This document shows positions 8,801 to 19,215 of a stretch of DNA of 64,000 nucleotides, piece by piece. This DNA is from Dyella sp. 2HG41-7 (lineage in GTDB: Bacteria; Pseudomonadota; Gammaproteobacteria; Xanthomonadales; Rhodanobacteraceae). The stretch is from assembly GCF_021390675.1 (NCBI RefSeq), contig NZ_JAJEJV010000004.1, forward strand, positions 2,728,001-2,792,000, given 5' to 3'. Below the pieces are notes generated by a model. It ran no database searches and had not been told where the DNA came from. It saw nothing but the letters and a program-made list of their open reading frames with translations. How positions within the stretch are numbered: the stretch's first letter is position 1; the number at the start of each line of letters is the position of its first letter. Position numbers and translations under genes: made by a program.

Positions 8801-9522
8801 GCCAGCGCGTCCTCCAGCTTGAAGCGCCCTTCCAGCAATGCGCGCCCGAGGATCACACCACGTGCGCCCGCGTCGCGCGCCGCGCGAATATCCTCCAACG
8901 ATCGAACGCCGCCCGATGCTTGCACCGCAAGCTGCGGTACGGTTTTCGCCAAGTGACCGTATAAATCGAGATTGAAACCGGCCAACATGCCGTCGCGCTC
9001 GATATCGGTGCACAACAAATGCTTGGCGCCGCGCGCGGCATACCACGGCGCCAATTCATCCAGCGTGCGCGCCTCGTCTTCGATCCAACCGGCGCTGGGC
9101 AACGTCCACACGTCATCGCGACGCCGCGTATCCAGCGCGATCGTGAAGCGTTCGGCGCCGTATTTCTCAAGCCATGTCGAAACGATATCGGGAGCGCGGA
9201 TTGCGACGCTGCCGACCACGACGCGCGATACGCCAGCGCCAAACAATCTGTGAACGTCCTCTTCCACGCGTACGCCGCCACCGGCTTGCACATGCATACC
9301 CGCTTTCACAAGCGATTCAATCATGGACAAGTTCGCCAAATCGCCCGCACGCGCGCCGTCGAGATCGACAACGTGAAGCCAGCGCGCGCCGGCTTGCGCA
9401 TAACGCGTGGCGAGTTCGACCGGTGTCGAACCGTATTGCGTTTCTTGCGCGTAGTCGCCTTGCCGCAAGCGCACGACTTGTCCGCCACGTAGATCGATTG
9501 CAGGTATGACTTCGAAGCTCAT
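8794..9522 (-). CDS. hisA: ProFAR isomerase
   Basis: A 242-residue TIM barrel that isomerises ProFAR to PRFAR. The catalytic Asp of [15 protein letters not shown] at the N-terminus and the paired phosphate-binding GGV/GG loops are present, as is [10 protein letters not shown] with the second Asp. Overlaps hisH by 4 bases. Confidence 0.96.
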   Translation of the reverse strand: MSFEVIPAIDLRGGQVVRLRQGDYAQETQYGSTPVELATRYAQAGARWLHVVDLDGARAGDLANLSMIESLVKAGMHVQAGGGVRVEEDVHRLFGAGVSRVVVGSVAIRAPDIVSTWLEKYGAERFTIALDTRRRDDVWTLPSAGWIEDEARTLDELAPWYAARGAKHLLCTDIERDGMLAGFNLDLYGHLAKTVPQLAVQASGGVRSLEDIRAARDAGARGVILGRALLEGRFKLEDALAC

Positions 9523-10109
9523 AGTTCCAGAAAATTCTTCAAAAGCTTGGCGCCGACACTGGCGGAGCGTTCCGGATGAAATTGCATGCCATGGAAATTG
9601 CCGTTGGCGATAACCGCCGAAAAAGCGCCGCCGTAGTCGCTATTGACGAGTGTGTAATCGCCGCTTGGCACCGCGTAGCTGTGCACAAAATAGGCCCAAT
9701 CGCCCTCTTCCACGTTTTTCAACAACGGGTGCTTGCCAACGGGCGAAAGGCGATTCCATCCCATATGCGGAACGCATAGTCCGGGCGCTTCATCGAAGCG
9801 GGAAACGCGCGCCGGAACAACGCCGAGACATGTCGTGTCGCCTTCGTCGGAATGCTCGCAAAGCAATTGCATTCCCAAACAAACGCCCAGCACCGGCTGC
9901 GTCAGCGATCGAATAACGTCGACCAGTTCGAGCTCGCGCAAGCGCGCCATGCCAGGACCTGCCGCACCGACGCCAGGCAAAATGACTTTATCCGCCGCAC
10001 GAATCGCATCGGCATCGGACGTCAATGCCGCATCGACACCGAGTCGCTGCAAGGCGTAACGCACCGAGCCGATGTTGGTGCCGCCGGCGTCGACCAGCAC
10101 CACGCTCAT
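9519..10109 (-). CDS. hisH: Imidazole glycerol phosphate synthase, glutamine amidotransferase subunit
   Basis: A 196-residue class I glutaminase that feeds ammonia to HisF. The nucleophile is in GVCLGMQLL and the His-Glu pair in MQFHPERS. It starts on the last base of the hisB stop codon, so translation of the two is coupled. Confidence 0.96.
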   Translation of the reverse strand: MSVVLVDAGGTNIGSVRYALQRLGVDAALTSDADAIRAADKVILPGVGAAGPGMARLRELELVDVIRSLTQPVLGVCLGMQLLCEHSDEGDTTCLGVVPARVSRFDEAPGLCVPHMGWNRLSPVGKHPLLKNVEEGDWAYFVHSYAVPSGDYTLVNSDYGGAFSAVIANGNFHGMQFHPERSASVGAKLLKNFLEL

Positions 10110-11173
10110 TACAACGCTCCTTTTGTGCTCGGCAATTCGTCACCTTCGCGACGGATGGCTTGGCGCAAGGTCCGCGCAGTCACTTTGAAGCAGGCTTCCA
10201 CCATGTGGTGCGCGTTGTCGCCTTTCACGGCCAGATGCAGATTCGCACCCAGCGTGTCGCACAACGAACGGAAGAAATGCGGCACCAGCTCGGTCGGAAT
10301 ATCACCCACACGTTCCCGAGGAAATTGGCCTTCGAATACGAAATACGGGCGACCGGACAAATCCAGCGCCGCGCTTGCCTGCGATTCGTCCATTGGCAAC
10401 GTAAAACCGTAACGGCCGATACCGCGCTTGTCGCCCAGGGCTTGGCGCAACGCCTGACCGAGCGCCAGCGCGCAGTCCTCGATCGTGTGGTGCTCATCGA
10501 CCTTGGTGTCGCCGTCGCACTCAACGGTCAGCGCGAACCCGCCGTGCTTGCCGATCTGTTCAAGCATGTGGTCGAAGAAGCCAAGCCCCGTATGCGCAAC
10601 CGGCTCGGCCTGCCGATCCAGATCGACGCGCACTTTGATGCGCGTTTCCTTGGTATTACGCACCACTTCCGCGATACGCGGGCGATCCAGCAACTGGTGC
10701 GCGACATCGCTCCAGCTCATGCCACTAGTGCCGACGCGAAAACCTCGCACGCCCATATTCGCTGCAAATTGAAGATCCGTTTCGCGGTCGCCCACCATCG
10801 CGGACTCGGCGCGCGCCCAGCTATCGTCGGCGAGATACTGGCGCATCATGCCGATGCCGGGCTTGCGTGTATCCAGTCCTTCGTGCGGAAAGCTGCGGTC
10901 GATCAATACCTCGTGAAAGCGAACGCCCTGCGACGCGAAAATGCGCATCAGCAAATCGTGCGGACCGTCGAAGTGCGCCTGCGGAAATCGCTCCGTACCA
11001 AGGCCATCTTGATTAGTCACCATCACCAGTTCATAACCGGCAGCCACAATGCGCTGCAGCGCCGCGATAACGCCCGGCAGCAGGGACAATTTTTCGTAAC
11101 TGTCGATCTGCTCATCGGCGGGTTCTTCAATCAAACATCCGTCGCGATCGACAAAAAGCAACTTGCGACTCAT
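10109..11173 (-). CDS. hisB: Bifunctional histidinol-phosphatase / imidazoleglycerol-phosphate dehydratase
   Basis: A 354-residue fusion. The N-terminal HAD phosphatase (about 1-165) has FVDRDGCL with D9 and D11; the C-terminal dehydratase (about 166-354) has the two manganese-binding stretches [14 protein letters not shown] and the DEHHTIED box. The fused form is typical of gammaproteobacteria. Overlaps hisC by 4 bases. Confidence 0.96.
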   Translation of the reverse strand: MSRKLLFVDRDGCLIEEPADEQIDSYEKLSLLPGVIAALQRIVAAGYELVMVTNQDGLGTERFPQAHFDGPHDLLMRIFASQGVRFHEVLIDRSFPHEGLDTRKPGIGMMRQYLADDSWARAESAMVGDRETDLQFAANMGVRGFRVGTSGMSWSDVAHQLLDRPRIAEVVRNTKETRIKVRVDLDRQAEPVAHTGLGFFDHMLEQIGKHGGFALTVECDGDTKVDEHHTIEDCALALGQALRQALGDKRGIGRYGFTLPMDESQASAALDLSGRPYFVFEGQFPRERVGDIPTELVPHFFRSLCDTLGANLHLAVKGDNAHHMVEACFKVTARTLRQAIRREGDELPSTKGAL

Positions 11174-12219
11174 TTAATGACCTCAATTACTCGCGCATTT
11201 TCTTCCGGCGTACCGATCGTAATGCGCAGTGCATCCTCTAATTTCGGATAGCGGCGAACATCGCGCACGACGATGCCTGCTTGCAATAATTGGTGATAAA
11301 TCGTTCCGGCCTGATCGAAACGCACGGCGAGAAAGTTGGCATCCGAGGGGAGCACTTCTCGTACGCCCGGCAATTTTGTCAATGCATTGCGCATCACTGC
11401 ACGCTGCTCGCGGACCAGCGCAATGTGTTCGCGCGCCGCGTCTTGACCGGACGACGATAGCGCCGCCAACGCCGCCGCCACGCAAGGCGTCGGTAATGGA
11501 TACGGTGGCATGATTCGCCTGATCAGCGCGATCACATCCGCATGAGCCAGCAAACTGCCGATACGAGCACCAGCCAGCGCCCAGGCCTTGGACAACGTGC
11601 GCAGCACCGCCACATGCTCATACCGCTCGATCAAATCGATGGCACTGGGTTGATCGGAAAATTCGATATACGCCTCATCCACCACAAGCAACGCTTTGCC
11701 AGCGATTGCTTGCGCAACACGCTCGATATCCGTGCGCGGAATAGACTTGCCACTCGGGTTATTCGGCGTGCAAAGAAACATCAGCTTCACCGCTGGCGTG
11801 ATTGCCGACAACAATGCCGGCACGTCCACGCTGAAATCCGCCGCCAACGGCACTTCGATCACGGCCGCATTCTGGATGCGCGCGCAGACGGCATACATAC
11901 CGAATGTCGGCGGCTGAATCACGATGGCGTCTTGCCCTGCGCGGCAAAACGCGCGCACCAGCAGATCGATCGCTTCGTCGCTGCCACGACCGACGAACAA
12001 TTGATCGGGACGCACGCCATAGAGCGTCGCCAGCGATTGCAACAAGGCGCTCGGTTGCGGGTCTGGATAACGGTTGCATCCGAGCCCGGCGTCGCCGACC
12101 GGCTCCCACGCCGATTCGTTCGCGTTGAGCATAATCTGTCCGCCGCCCGCTTCCATGCGCGCGGAGGAATACGGCTGCAAAACGCGTATTTCGGGGCGCG
12201 CCAAATCCAACACACTCAT
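11170..12219 (-). CDS. hisC: Histidinol-phosphate aminotransferase
   Basis: A 349-residue fold-type I PLP enzyme that transaminates imidazole-acetol phosphate. The PLP lysine is in [16 protein letters not shown], with the NPNNPSGK loop (here TPNNPSGK) and the VDEAYIEF strand. Overlaps the hisD stop by 4 bases. Confidence 0.95.
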   Translation of the reverse strand: MSVLDLARPEIRVLQPYSSARMEAGGGQIMLNANESAWEPVGDAGLGCNRYPDPQPSALLQSLATLYGVRPDQLFVGRGSDEAIDLLVRAFCRAGQDAIVIQPPTFGMYAVCARIQNAAVIEVPLAADFSVDVPALLSAITPAVKLMFLCTPNNPSGKSIPRTDIERVAQAIAGKALLVVDEAYIEFSDQPSAIDLIERYEHVAVLRTLSKAWALAGARIGSLLAHADVIALIRRIMPPYPLPTPCVAAALAALSSSGQDAAREHIALVREQRAVMRNALTKLPGVREVLPSDANFLAVRFDQAGTIYHQLLQAGIVVRDVRRYPKLEDALRITIGTPEENARVIEVIK

Positions 12220-13523
12220 AGACGCACTCCCAACGCCGCCAAACGAAGCGTCACCGCTCGACGATGCGCCTCAAGCTGCTCGGCAGCCGCCAGCGTCGCA
12301 GTACACGGGCCGATCGCCCGCAAGCCATTGGGGTCCAGCTCCTGCACCGTAATCTGCTTTTGAAAACTCGCCACGGACACGCCACTGTAGCTTCGCGCAT
12401 ACCCATACGTCGGTAGCACATGGTTGCTGCCGCTGCAGTAATCGCCGACCGATTCCGGCGTCCACGCGCCGACAAAGATCGAGCCCGCACTTTCGATATC
12501 CGCCACCAGATCACGCGCGCCCGTTACTTGAAGAATCAAGTGCTCCGGCGCATAGCGATTGCTGACTTGCACGGCTTGCGCTAGCGATTCCACTTCGATC
12601 AGGCGGCTCTGCGCAAGCGCCTGCTCGGCGATGGCCTCGCGCGGCAATTGCGCGCATTGTCGCGCCACTTCGTCCGCCACGCGATCGAGCAAACTGGTAG
12701 AAGAACTCACCAACACGACTTGCGAATCCGGCCCGTGTTCGGCTTGCGAGAGCAAGTCCGCAGCGACGAACGCGGGATTGGCCTGCGCATCGGCAATCAC
12801 CAAGACCTCCGAGGGACCGGCAGGCATATCGATGGCGGCGCCGTTCGGGTCGGAGGAAATCTGCAGCTTTGCTTCCGTCACCCATGCATTGCCCGGCCCG
12901 AACAACTTGTCGCAACGCGGCACGCTTTCGGTACCGTACGCCATCGCGGCAATCGCTTGCGCGCCGCCGAGCTTGAACACGCGATGTACGCCTACCGTGC
13001 ACGCCGCAAACAGCACCGCTTCATCGCAAGTGCCATCTGCACGCGCGGGCGAACACAGCACCACTTCACGGCAACCTGCAATACGCGCAGGAACCCCCAA
13101 CATCAGGGCGGTAGAAGGCAACGGCGCGCTGCCGGCCGGCACGTATAGACCGACGCGTTGAATCGGTCGCAATACGCGCTCCACGCGCACGCCCACGGCG
13201 GTGTTCACGCCAATGGGTTGTGGCGCAGCAGCCGTGTGGAAGGCTTCGATACGGCCCGCAGCTTCTCGAATCGCCGCTTTCAACTCCGGCGCCAGTTTCG
13301 CTTCCGCTGCGGAAAATTCCGCTTCGCCGACTTCGAGCACATCCAACGCGCAACGGTCGTAACGGGCGGAAAGTTCGCGCAAGGCCGCATCGCCCTTGTT
13401 GCGTACTTCGTTGATGATTCCTTCGACGCCGCGGCGCAATTCGTCCGCACGCGATTGCGCGGGTCGCGCCAGTGCGGCATTGCGCTCGGTTTCGCTCAGC
13501 GTATTCCAGGTGATCCGTTTCAT
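12216..13523 (-). CDS. hisD: Histidinol dehydrogenase
   Basis: A 435-residue zinc enzyme that oxidises histidinol to histidine in the last two steps. [10 protein letters not shown], the [12 protein letters not shown] zinc/active-site stretch and the ASNHVLPT-like [11 protein letters not shown] segment are visible. The ATG at 13523 (MKRITW) gives the usual length and lies 10 bases after the hisG stop. Confidence 0.95.
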   Translation of the reverse strand: MKRITWNTLSETERNAALARPAQSRADELRRGVEGIINEVRNKGDAALRELSARYDRCALDVLEVGEAEFSAAEAKLAPELKAAIREAAGRIEAFHTAAAPQPIGVNTAVGVRVERVLRPIQRVGLYVPAGSAPLPSTALMLGVPARIAGCREVVLCSPARADGTCDEAVLFAACTVGVHRVFKLGGAQAIAAMAYGTESVPRCDKLFGPGNAWVTEAKLQISSDPNGAAIDMPAGPSEVLVIADAQANPAFVAADLLSQAEHGPDSQVVLVSSSTSLLDRVADEVARQCAQLPREAIAEQALAQSRLIEVESLAQAVQVSNRYAPEHLILQVTGARDLVADIESAGSIFVGAWTPESVGDYCSGSNHVLPTYGYARSYSGVSVASFQKQITVQELDPNGLRAIGPCTATLAAAEQLEAHRRAVTLRLAALGVRL

Positions 13524-13533
13524 TCGACGCGTC

Positions 13534-14427
13534 TCAGGCAAGCATTTTCTCGACCGGAAGCACAAACATTTCGCGTGCGCCAGCCTTCTTGATTTCCTCC
13601 AGCTGCCGCCAACTCACTTCGCCCGCGCACAGCGCCTGCAACATGAGTTGATCGGGCTGCCCGGCCACCGGCAGCAAGGTCGGTTGCGGACCGCCGGGCA
13701 ACAAGCGCGTAACGGCGTCGAGCGACGTCACTGAGGTTTGCAGCAACAGCAAGCGCGATTCGCGCACTTGGATTACACCGTCCAAGCGCTTGAGCAGAAG
13801 ATCGATCATGTCGCCACGCTCGTCCGTGGGAAGCGCCTCGGGGCCGGCCAACACAGCTTCGCTCTGCAGCAGCACATCGGTTTCGCGCAATTGGTTGGCG
13901 ACAAGCGTGCCGCCGCTTTGTACCAGATCGCAGATCACGTCGGCGGTACCGAGCTTGGGCGCGATTTCCACCGAACCCGCCAACGTCACGACCTTGGCGT
14001 CGACACCCTTTTCGCGCAGCCAGTTACCGAGCAAACCGGGATACGACGTGGCGATGCGCAAACCGGCGAGATCCGTCGCGTCGCGATAATCCATCTCCTG
14101 CGGCACCGCCATCGACAGGCGGCAACGCCCGAAACCGAGCGGACGCAACTCGGTCAGTGCCGCGGCGCCCTCACCTGCCATTCCTTTGAACTCGTTCAGC
14201 ACATTGCGCCCGACGATGCCGAGGTCGCAAACACCTTGCGCGATCAAGCCGGGAATATCGTCGTCGCGTACCAGCAAGAGGTCTACCGGTTCGCCTTCGC
14301 CGAAGCAGAACAGCTTGTCCCGACTCTGACGAAAGGTAAGGCCGCAGCGATTGAGCAGCTCCAACGCCGGCTCGGTGAGCCGGCCGGATTTCTGCATGGC
14401 GATACGTAGTCGGTCCCTCGGTTTCAT
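13534..14427 (-). CDS. hisG: ATP phosphoribosyltransferase (long form)
   Basis: A 297-residue first enzyme of histidine synthesis, which joins ATP and [14 protein letters not shown] opens the catalytic domain; the PRPP-binding strand is around [13 protein letters not shown]. The last 75 residues form the ACT-like C-terminal domain found in long-form HisG, which does not need HisZ and is feedback-inhibited by histidine. The start at 14427 overlaps the stop of the TrpR-like gene (ATGA). Confidence 0.95.
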   Translation of the reverse strand: MKPRDRLRIAMQKSGRLTEPALELLNRCGLTFRQSRDKLFCFGEGEPVDLLLVRDDDIPGLIAQGVCDLGIVGRNVLNEFKGMAGEGAAALTELRPLGFGRCRLSMAVPQEMDYRDATDLAGLRIATSYPGLLGNWLREKGVDAKVVTLAGSVEIAPKLGTADVICDLVQSGGTLVANQLRETDVLLQSEAVLAGPEALPTDERGDMIDLLLKRLDGVIQVRESRLLLLQTSVTSLDAVTRLLPGGPQPTLLPVAGQPDQLMLQALCAGEVSWRQLEEIKKAGAREMFVLPVEKMLA

Positions 14428-14759
14428 GCGCGTGTCCTTTTCGCCGTCGCGCGAGCGCGCGAAGCACGTGCCGCCGCCGCGAGGTAGCCGCCGCTGCCCT
14501 GATTCAAATAGCGCGCCACGCGCCCGATGGTGGTGATGCTGACGGCAGTGCGGTCGTGAATTTCGCGGTACGACACGCCTTCCAGCAGATAAGGCACCAC
14601 GCGCCAGCGATCTACCAGCACCTCGAGCTCGGCGGGCGTGCACAAATCGTTGAGAAAGGCGTCCATCTCTTCCGCATTCTTCAACGAGAGCAAGGCGCGG
14701 CAGAGACTGAGCTTGGCGGACTCATCCGGCATTTCCGGGTCGATCGATCGGCGCTTCAT
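14424..14759 (-). CDS. TrpR-like (YerC/YecD family) DNA-binding protein, first gene of the his operon
   Basis: A 111-residue protein made of a TrpR-like helix-turn-helix (about residues 35-90; LCTPAELEVLVDRWRVVPYLLEGVSYREIHDRT and then ISITTIGRVARYL-type recognition helix) plus a basic Ala/Arg tail. The family is TrpR-related but usually does not bind tryptophan. Its place at the head of the histidine operon, coupled to hisG by a 4-base overlap, suggests an autogenous regulator of histidine genes. There is no Shine-Dalgarno site before the ATG. Confidence 0.85.
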   Translation of the reverse strand: MKRRSIDPEMPDESAKLSLCRALLSLKNAEEMDAFLNDLCTPAELEVLVDRWRVVPYLLEGVSYREIHDRTAVSITTIGRVARYLNQGSGGYLAAAARASRARATAKRTRA

Positions 14760-14790
14760 AATGTACTAACGCATTAACACAGTGGATCGC

Positions 14791-14819
14791 ATTGTAGTGG
14801 CCCGCCCGCAGTCGCGCAA
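14791..14819 (-). promoter_or_regulatory. Sigma-70-type promoter of the histidine operon
   Basis: On the minus strand TTGCGC (14819-14814) and TACAAT (14796-14791) are separated by exactly 17 bases. Transcription would begin near 14784, so the leader has only about 25 bases. That leaves no room for a his leader peptide or attenuator. The leader contains TTAATGCGTTAGTAC, a possible operator for the TrpR-like product. Confidence 0.65.
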
Positions 14820-14924
14820 CCCGTTCGCCTGGATGTGACCTGAGGCACCTGCACGAAGGGTTCAGCCTCCGTATCATGCGCGGCCGTACCGCAAATTCTT
14901 GACAACGCGCGGATCAAAACACCT

Positions 14925-15560
14925 ATGACTCAAGCACTTCCAAACCTTGCCGTGCGCCCCGCAGCCGGACTGATGCTCAGCGCAGTCGTCGTCTTCACGG
15001 TGGTTTGCGGCGGCGCGCAGTTCTGGCGCACAGACCTTGACCCCATCGCGGTACCGCTGAGCATCTATCTCACCGGCCCCGGCGGGTTCTACGTGCGTAC
15101 CGCGTATGACGTCATGGGTGTTGCCCTGCTCGCCTTTGCGCTGGGCGCGTATGGGGCGACATCGACCGCACAGCGCAGTGTGCTGGCTTCCCTGCTGTTT
15201 GCCGCATCAGGGTTGTTGCTACCCGTGGTCGCGGCGACGGAGTTGTTCAAAGGCAGCGTCTACGAAAATCTGGCTGCGCTGATTCACGGACTCGCCGCGC
15301 AAGCGACCTTTCTCGCGTTGAGTTTCGGCATGTTGTTGCTATCGAGTCGCTGGCGGAGCGATTCGCGCCTGAGCGCAAGCCGCCGCGCTGGATGGGCGCT
15401 TGCCTGGCTGGCCACGTGCGTTATGTGGCTGCAAGCTTTTATGCCCGCGCTTCCGCATGGGCTCATGCAGAAGCTGCTGATCGTATCGATATTGCTTTGG
15501 CTCGCCTGGGGCGCACGCCAGTTATTGCGCGCGCCCCAGACGACGAGCGAGAACGTTTAG
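14925..15560 (+). CDS. DUF998-family membrane protein
   Basis: A 211-residue inner-membrane protein with about six hydrophobic helices. The pattern of an early GGAQFWRTDLDP loop, then helix pairs, resembles DUF998 proteins, which have no established function. It is divergent from the his operon and its end overlaps the ammonia-lyase stop by 4 bases. A TTGACA at about 14899 sits too close to the first ATG to be its promoter with ideal spacing; ATG codon 17 is an alternative start. Confidence 0.65.
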   Translation: MTQALPNLAVRPAAGLMLSAVVVFTVVCGGAQFWRTDLDPIAVPLSIYLTGPGGFYVRTAYDVMGVALLAFALGAYGATSTAQRSVLASLLFAASGLLLPVVAATELFKGSVYENLAALIHGLAAQATFLALSFGMLLLSSRWRSDSRLSASRRAGWALAWLATCVMWLQAFMPALPHGLMQKLLIVSILLWLAWGARQLLRAPQTTSENV

Positions 15561-17452
15561 CCGTTCGCGAGCGCGCGTTGCTGCACCCATTCGCACACCG
15601 AGCGCACATCGCCATCCATCGCACGGTCGCGATGCATAAAGCTGATTCGTTCACGCAAGGATTCGTACGCCTTACGCACCGATGTGCCCGCATGGAAATC
15701 GCCCACTTCCGCCAACGCGGCCGTGAGTTGCTTTACCTCTTCGACAAACTGTGCGTAATGCGGGTGATCTTCGCGCGGCGCGTTGGAGATCTTCGAAGCC
15801 AGCGCCTGCCAGTCGCCACGTGCAGCGAGGCGTCGCGCGGCGTTGAGCATCTCCTGGCGATAATCCAACGCCTGCGCAGCGGTGTAAAGCTCCAGCGCCA
15901 GCACATGACTCAAGTCTTCCGTCATTTCCAGCACATGACGCGCTTCGTTCGCGCCCATCGAGACGTGATCTTCCGCATTCGCGCTGGTCGGCACGGAATA
16001 CACGCTAGCCGGATGCGCACGCGTGGCAAGATCGTTGACCAAGGCCGCTGCGGTGTACTGCACGATCATGAAACCCGAATCGGTGCCGTCTTCATTGCCG
16101 GTAAGAAAGGCTGGCAGGCCGTCGCTGGTGGCGGGATCGACCAATTTGTTGAGGCGACGCTCGGAAATCGACGCCAACACCGGAATGGCGGCCTTGACGT
16201 AGCTCATCGACAACGCCAGCGGCATACCGTGGAAATGGCCGGCCGAGATGACTTGCTCTTCGATATGCGTCGCGTCGTTGTTGTCGGGGAAGATCAGCGG
16301 ATTGTCGGTAACCGCATTCAATTCGATATCGATCACGCGGCACGCCTGCGCCCACGCATCGCGCACGGCGCCATGCACCTGCGGCATGCACCGCAAACAA
16401 TAGGCATCTTGCGGCTGATGTTTCTTGCCGCCCTTGAACGGCAAAAAGCGGTTATAGAACGCTTCGCGGCCGTGGCGCTGATCGGCGGGAACCCAATCCC
16501 AACCGATGTCGAAACTGAGCGCCTGATCTTGCGGGGTGCTCCACGCCTCGACCGACCACGGACGGAAACGTGGCACAAGGTGATACGGAATATCGACCAG
16601 CGTGGAACCGGACAACAGATCGCGCACGTGATCGGCAGCCTGCACCTGGCCGGGATGCGGACGCAGCGCATGCACTTCCGGTCGAAGCGCCCCGCTGCGG
16701 CCTGCGAACGCATCCAACGTCATCGACGCCGCGAGATCGGCGACATCCAGCAAGTATTCCAGCGTATCCAGCGCCAGCACCGCCGTCGCCAACATCTGCG
16801 CGGTGCCGTTATTGAGCGCCAAACCTTCCTTGAAGGAAAGACGAATCGGTTGCAGGCCAGCGCGCTTCAAGGCTTCCGCACCCGGCAAGCGCTCGCCCTT
16901 ATAGAACGCTTCGCCACCGCCGAGCAGCACGATCGCCAGATGCGACAGGGGCGCGAGATCGCCGCTCGCGCCCACCGAACCTTTTTCCGGCACCACGGGA
17001 ATCACGTCGTGATTGAGTAGCGCCGTCAACGCCTCCAGCGTTTCGACGCGAATACCGGAGTGGCCGCGCATCAACGTATTGATGCGGATCACCAGCATCG
17101 CGCGCACGACTTCGGCGGAGAACGGTTTGCCTACGCACACAGCGTGCGTGGTGATGAGATTGTGCTGCAACTCTTCCAGCAAGGTGCCTTCCGGCTTGTG
17201 CGGATTGCCGCCAGGCAGTTTGTCGCGCAAGCGGTACGCGCCAAGCAACTTATCAGCATTGCTGCCGAAGCCGGTGGTGACACCGTAAGTGGGCTCGCCG
17301 CAGCTTACTTTCTCGGCCAGGAAATCCGCGGCGCGCTGAACGCGCTTCAGTTGTTCGGCATCGAGCCGTACGCCGTAACCGCGGCGCGCCACGGCGATAA
17401 GTTGTTGACGGCTGAGGCTGTTGCCATCCAGCAAAATCGAGTTAGCGGTCAT
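15557..17452 (-). CDS. MIO-type aromatic amino-acid ammonia-lyase (HutH family), extended form
   Basis: A 631-residue member of the HAL/PAL/TAL family. The MIO cofactor forms from Ala-Ser-Gly at residues 162-164 (GSVGASGDLAPLSH); YGVTTGFG with the catalytic Tyr and the C-terminal NAEDHVSMGA box are present. The selectivity pair before the MIO helix is Thr-His (TTHA), nearest to the Ser-His of histidine lyases. It is about 120 residues longer than ordinary HutH: an insert of about 20 residues near 70-90, about 55 between LLSGS and QDAYCLRC, and a C-terminal extension. No other hut gene is in view. Histidine is the likely substrate but another aromatic amino acid is possible. It lies 89 bases after hisS. 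Confidence 0.8.
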   Translation of the reverse strand: MTANSILLDGNSLSRQQLIAVARRGYGVRLDAEQLKRVQRAADFLAEKVSCGEPTYGVTTGFGSNADKLLGAYRLRDKLPGGNPHKPEGTLLEELQHNLITTHAVCVGKPFSAEVVRAMLVIRINTLMRGHSGIRVETLEALTALLNHDVIPVVPEKGSVGASGDLAPLSHLAIVLLGGGEAFYKGERLPGAEALKRAGLQPIRLSFKEGLALNNGTAQMLATAVLALDTLEYLLDVADLAASMTLDAFAGRSGALRPEVHALRPHPGQVQAADHVRDLLSGSTLVDIPYHLVPRFRPWSVEAWSTPQDQALSFDIGWDWVPADQRHGREAFYNRFLPFKGGKKHQPQDAYCLRCMPQVHGAVRDAWAQACRVIDIELNAVTDNPLIFPDNNDATHIEEQVISAGHFHGMPLALSMSYVKAAIPVLASISERRLNKLVDPATSDGLPAFLTGNEDGTDSGFMIVQYTAAALVNDLATRAHPASVYSVPTSANAEDHVSMGANEARHVLEMTEDLSHVLALELYTAAQALDYRQEMLNAARRLAARGDWQALASKISNAPREDHPHYAQFVEEVKQLTAALAEVGDFHAGTSVRKAYESLRERISFMHRDRAMDGDVRSVCEWVQQRALANG

Positions 17453-17541
17453 GCATGCTCCGCGCCCGAATGGGCAAGTCGTGTTGTCGTTCGCACGGAT
17501 GCGGGGAAACAACCGTGCGTGGTGTTTTGTGCGTTCGCGGC

Positions 17542-18915
17542 TTAGCCGCCTACTTCTGCTTGCGCCAGCTCGACGCGCAGCGTTTTGATCAACTCGGTGC
17601 GCGCGACTTCGAATTGATCTTCGCGACGCAGATCTTTCACAGTGACCACGCCCTTCGCCAATTCGTCTTCGCCCAGCACGATCACAAAGCGAATGCCGGC
17701 GCGGTCGGCGTACTTGAATTGCTTGCCCAGCTTGCCGCCTTCCAGCACTACTTCGGTGGCGATGCCGGCCGAACGCAGCTCGCTCGCCAGCGTGAGATAG
17801 GCCGGCATCTGTGCGGCGTCCATCTGCGTGACAAGCACGTCCACCGTGCTGTGCGCGGTATTGATCAAACCCGCGTCACGCAGCTGCCAATACAAGCGCG
17901 TCAAACCGATAGAAATGCCCACGCCAGGCAGATGGGACTTGGTGTACTGGCCCGCCAGGTTTTCGTAACGACCGCCGGAACAGATCGAGCCGATCTGCGG
18001 ATGATCGTTGAGCGTGGTTTCGTAGACGGTGCCGGTGTAGTAGTCCAGGCCGCGCGCGATCGACAGATTGAGCGCGTAGTGCGTTTCCGGGACGCCGAAA
18101 TCGTGGATCAGGCCCAGCACTTCTTTCAGCTCGGCGCGGCCCTGCTCCATGATTTCCGGACCAGCGCCAAGGGCGTCGAGCTTGGCGAGCGCGTCCTGCA
18201 GCGACGTAGAACGCACCTGCACGAAGTCGAGAATCTTTTGCGCCACGTCCGCACTAAGGCCGAACGCTGCGCCTGTGAGCGTGTCACGCACATAGTCGGC
18301 GCCACGCTTATCCAGCTTGTCCACCTCGCGCAGCACCAGCGTCTGTTGCTCCGGATCGGCGACGCCCAGGCTTTCGAAAAAACCGCGCATCAGTTTCCGG
18401 TTGTTCAATTGAATGGTGAACGCGCCGATGTTCAGCTCGCGAAACACGCTGTAGATCACGGCGGGTAGCTCGGCGTCGTAGCGCACCGACAGGCTGTCCT
18501 TGCCGATCACATCGATGTCGCACTGGTAGAACTCGCGGAAGCGACCGCGTTGCGCGCGCTCGCCGCGGTAGACGCGCTGCATCTGGTAACGGCGAAACGG
18601 GAAGCTCAGATCGTGCTCGTGCTCGGCCACGTAACGGGCGAGCGGCACGGTGAGGTCGAAGCGCAGGGCCAGCTCGGGCTTCTCCCCTTGCTCCAGCGCG
18701 CCGGTGGATTGCACGAAATACACTTGCCGTTCCGTCTCGCCGCCGGTCTTGGTCAGCAGCACGTCCGAGTACTCCATCACCGGCGTTTCCACCGGCAGGA
18801 AACCGAAGCGCTCGTAATTGCGACGGATCACGTCGAGCATGCGTTGAAAGGCAATCTGGTCGAGCGGCAACAGCTCGAGCACGCCGGGCATGGTGCGGGC
18901 CTGGGTAAGCGCCAT
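17542..18915 (-). CDS. hisS: Histidyl-tRNA synthetase
   Basis: A 457-residue class II aminoacyl-tRNA synthetase. Motif 2 ([16 protein letters not shown]), the histidine-binding [13 protein letters not shown] box and the C-terminal anticodon domain (from about 360) are visible. Its sequence resembles the second, eukaryote/alphaproteobacteria-like HisS branch rather than the short E. coli type. It is followed at 89 bases by the ammonia-lyase on the same strand. Confidence 0.93.
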   Translation of the reverse strand: MALTQARTMPGVLELLPLDQIAFQRMLDVIRRNYERFGFLPVETPVMEYSDVLLTKTGGETERQVYFVQSTGALEQGEKPELALRFDLTVPLARYVAEHEHDLSFPFRRYQMQRVYRGERAQRGRFREFYQCDIDVIGKDSLSVRYDAELPAVIYSVFRELNIGAFTIQLNNRKLMRGFFESLGVADPEQQTLVLREVDKLDKRGADYVRDTLTGAAFGLSADVAQKILDFVQVRSTSLQDALAKLDALGAGPEIMEQGRAELKEVLGLIHDFGVPETHYALNLSIARGLDYYTGTVYETTLNDHPQIGSICSGGRYENLAGQYTKSHLPGVGISIGLTRLYWQLRDAGLINTAHSTVDVLVTQMDAAQMPAYLTLASELRSAGIATEVVLEGGKLGKQFKYADRAGIRFVIVLGEDELAKGVVTVKDLRREDQFEVARTELIKTLRVELAQAEVGG

Positions 18916-19074
18916 GGAATCCTCCGCTAACGATGGAAAAAGCCGCGTAACGGCAGCCCATTAGATTAACAGATGCATCCGCCTGCTTAGCTTTCCGGCC
19001 ATCACGATTTCCACCGGCCTGCCACTGCACCTGTTGCCAAGGTCATTCGGGCCCGTTAAAATGCGCGGCTCCCA

Positions 19075-19151
19075 CGGGGTGTAGCTCAGCCTGGTAGAGC
19101 GCTACGTTCGGGACGTAGAAGTCGCATGTTCGAATCATGTCACCCCGACCA
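19075..19151 (+). tRNA. tRNA-Pro (anticodon CGG)
   Basis: A 77-base cloverleaf: acceptor CGGGGTG pairs with CACCCCG, followed by an encoded ACCA end. The anticodon stem CTACG/CGTAG closes the loop TTCGGGA, giving anticodon CGG. The T arm has GTTCGAATC. A terminator follows 13 bases later. Confidence 0.96.
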
Positions 19152-19164
19152 ATGTTTTTAGAGA

Positions 19165-19189
19165 AAGCCGGCCTTGCGCCGGCTTTTTT
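19165..19189 (+). terminator. Terminator after tRNA-Pro
   Basis: An 8-bp GC-rich stem (AAGCCGGC / GCCGGCTT) with a 5-base loop, then TTTT. It could also serve the convergent MocR gene. Confidence 0.85.
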
Positions 19190-19215
19190 GTTGGCCCAAA
19201 TCGGCATTGAGCGCG

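Noticed and set aside
14760-14924. Histidine leader-peptide attenuator before the his operon
   Set aside because: The leader from the predicted start site is too short and holds no His codon run or terminator.
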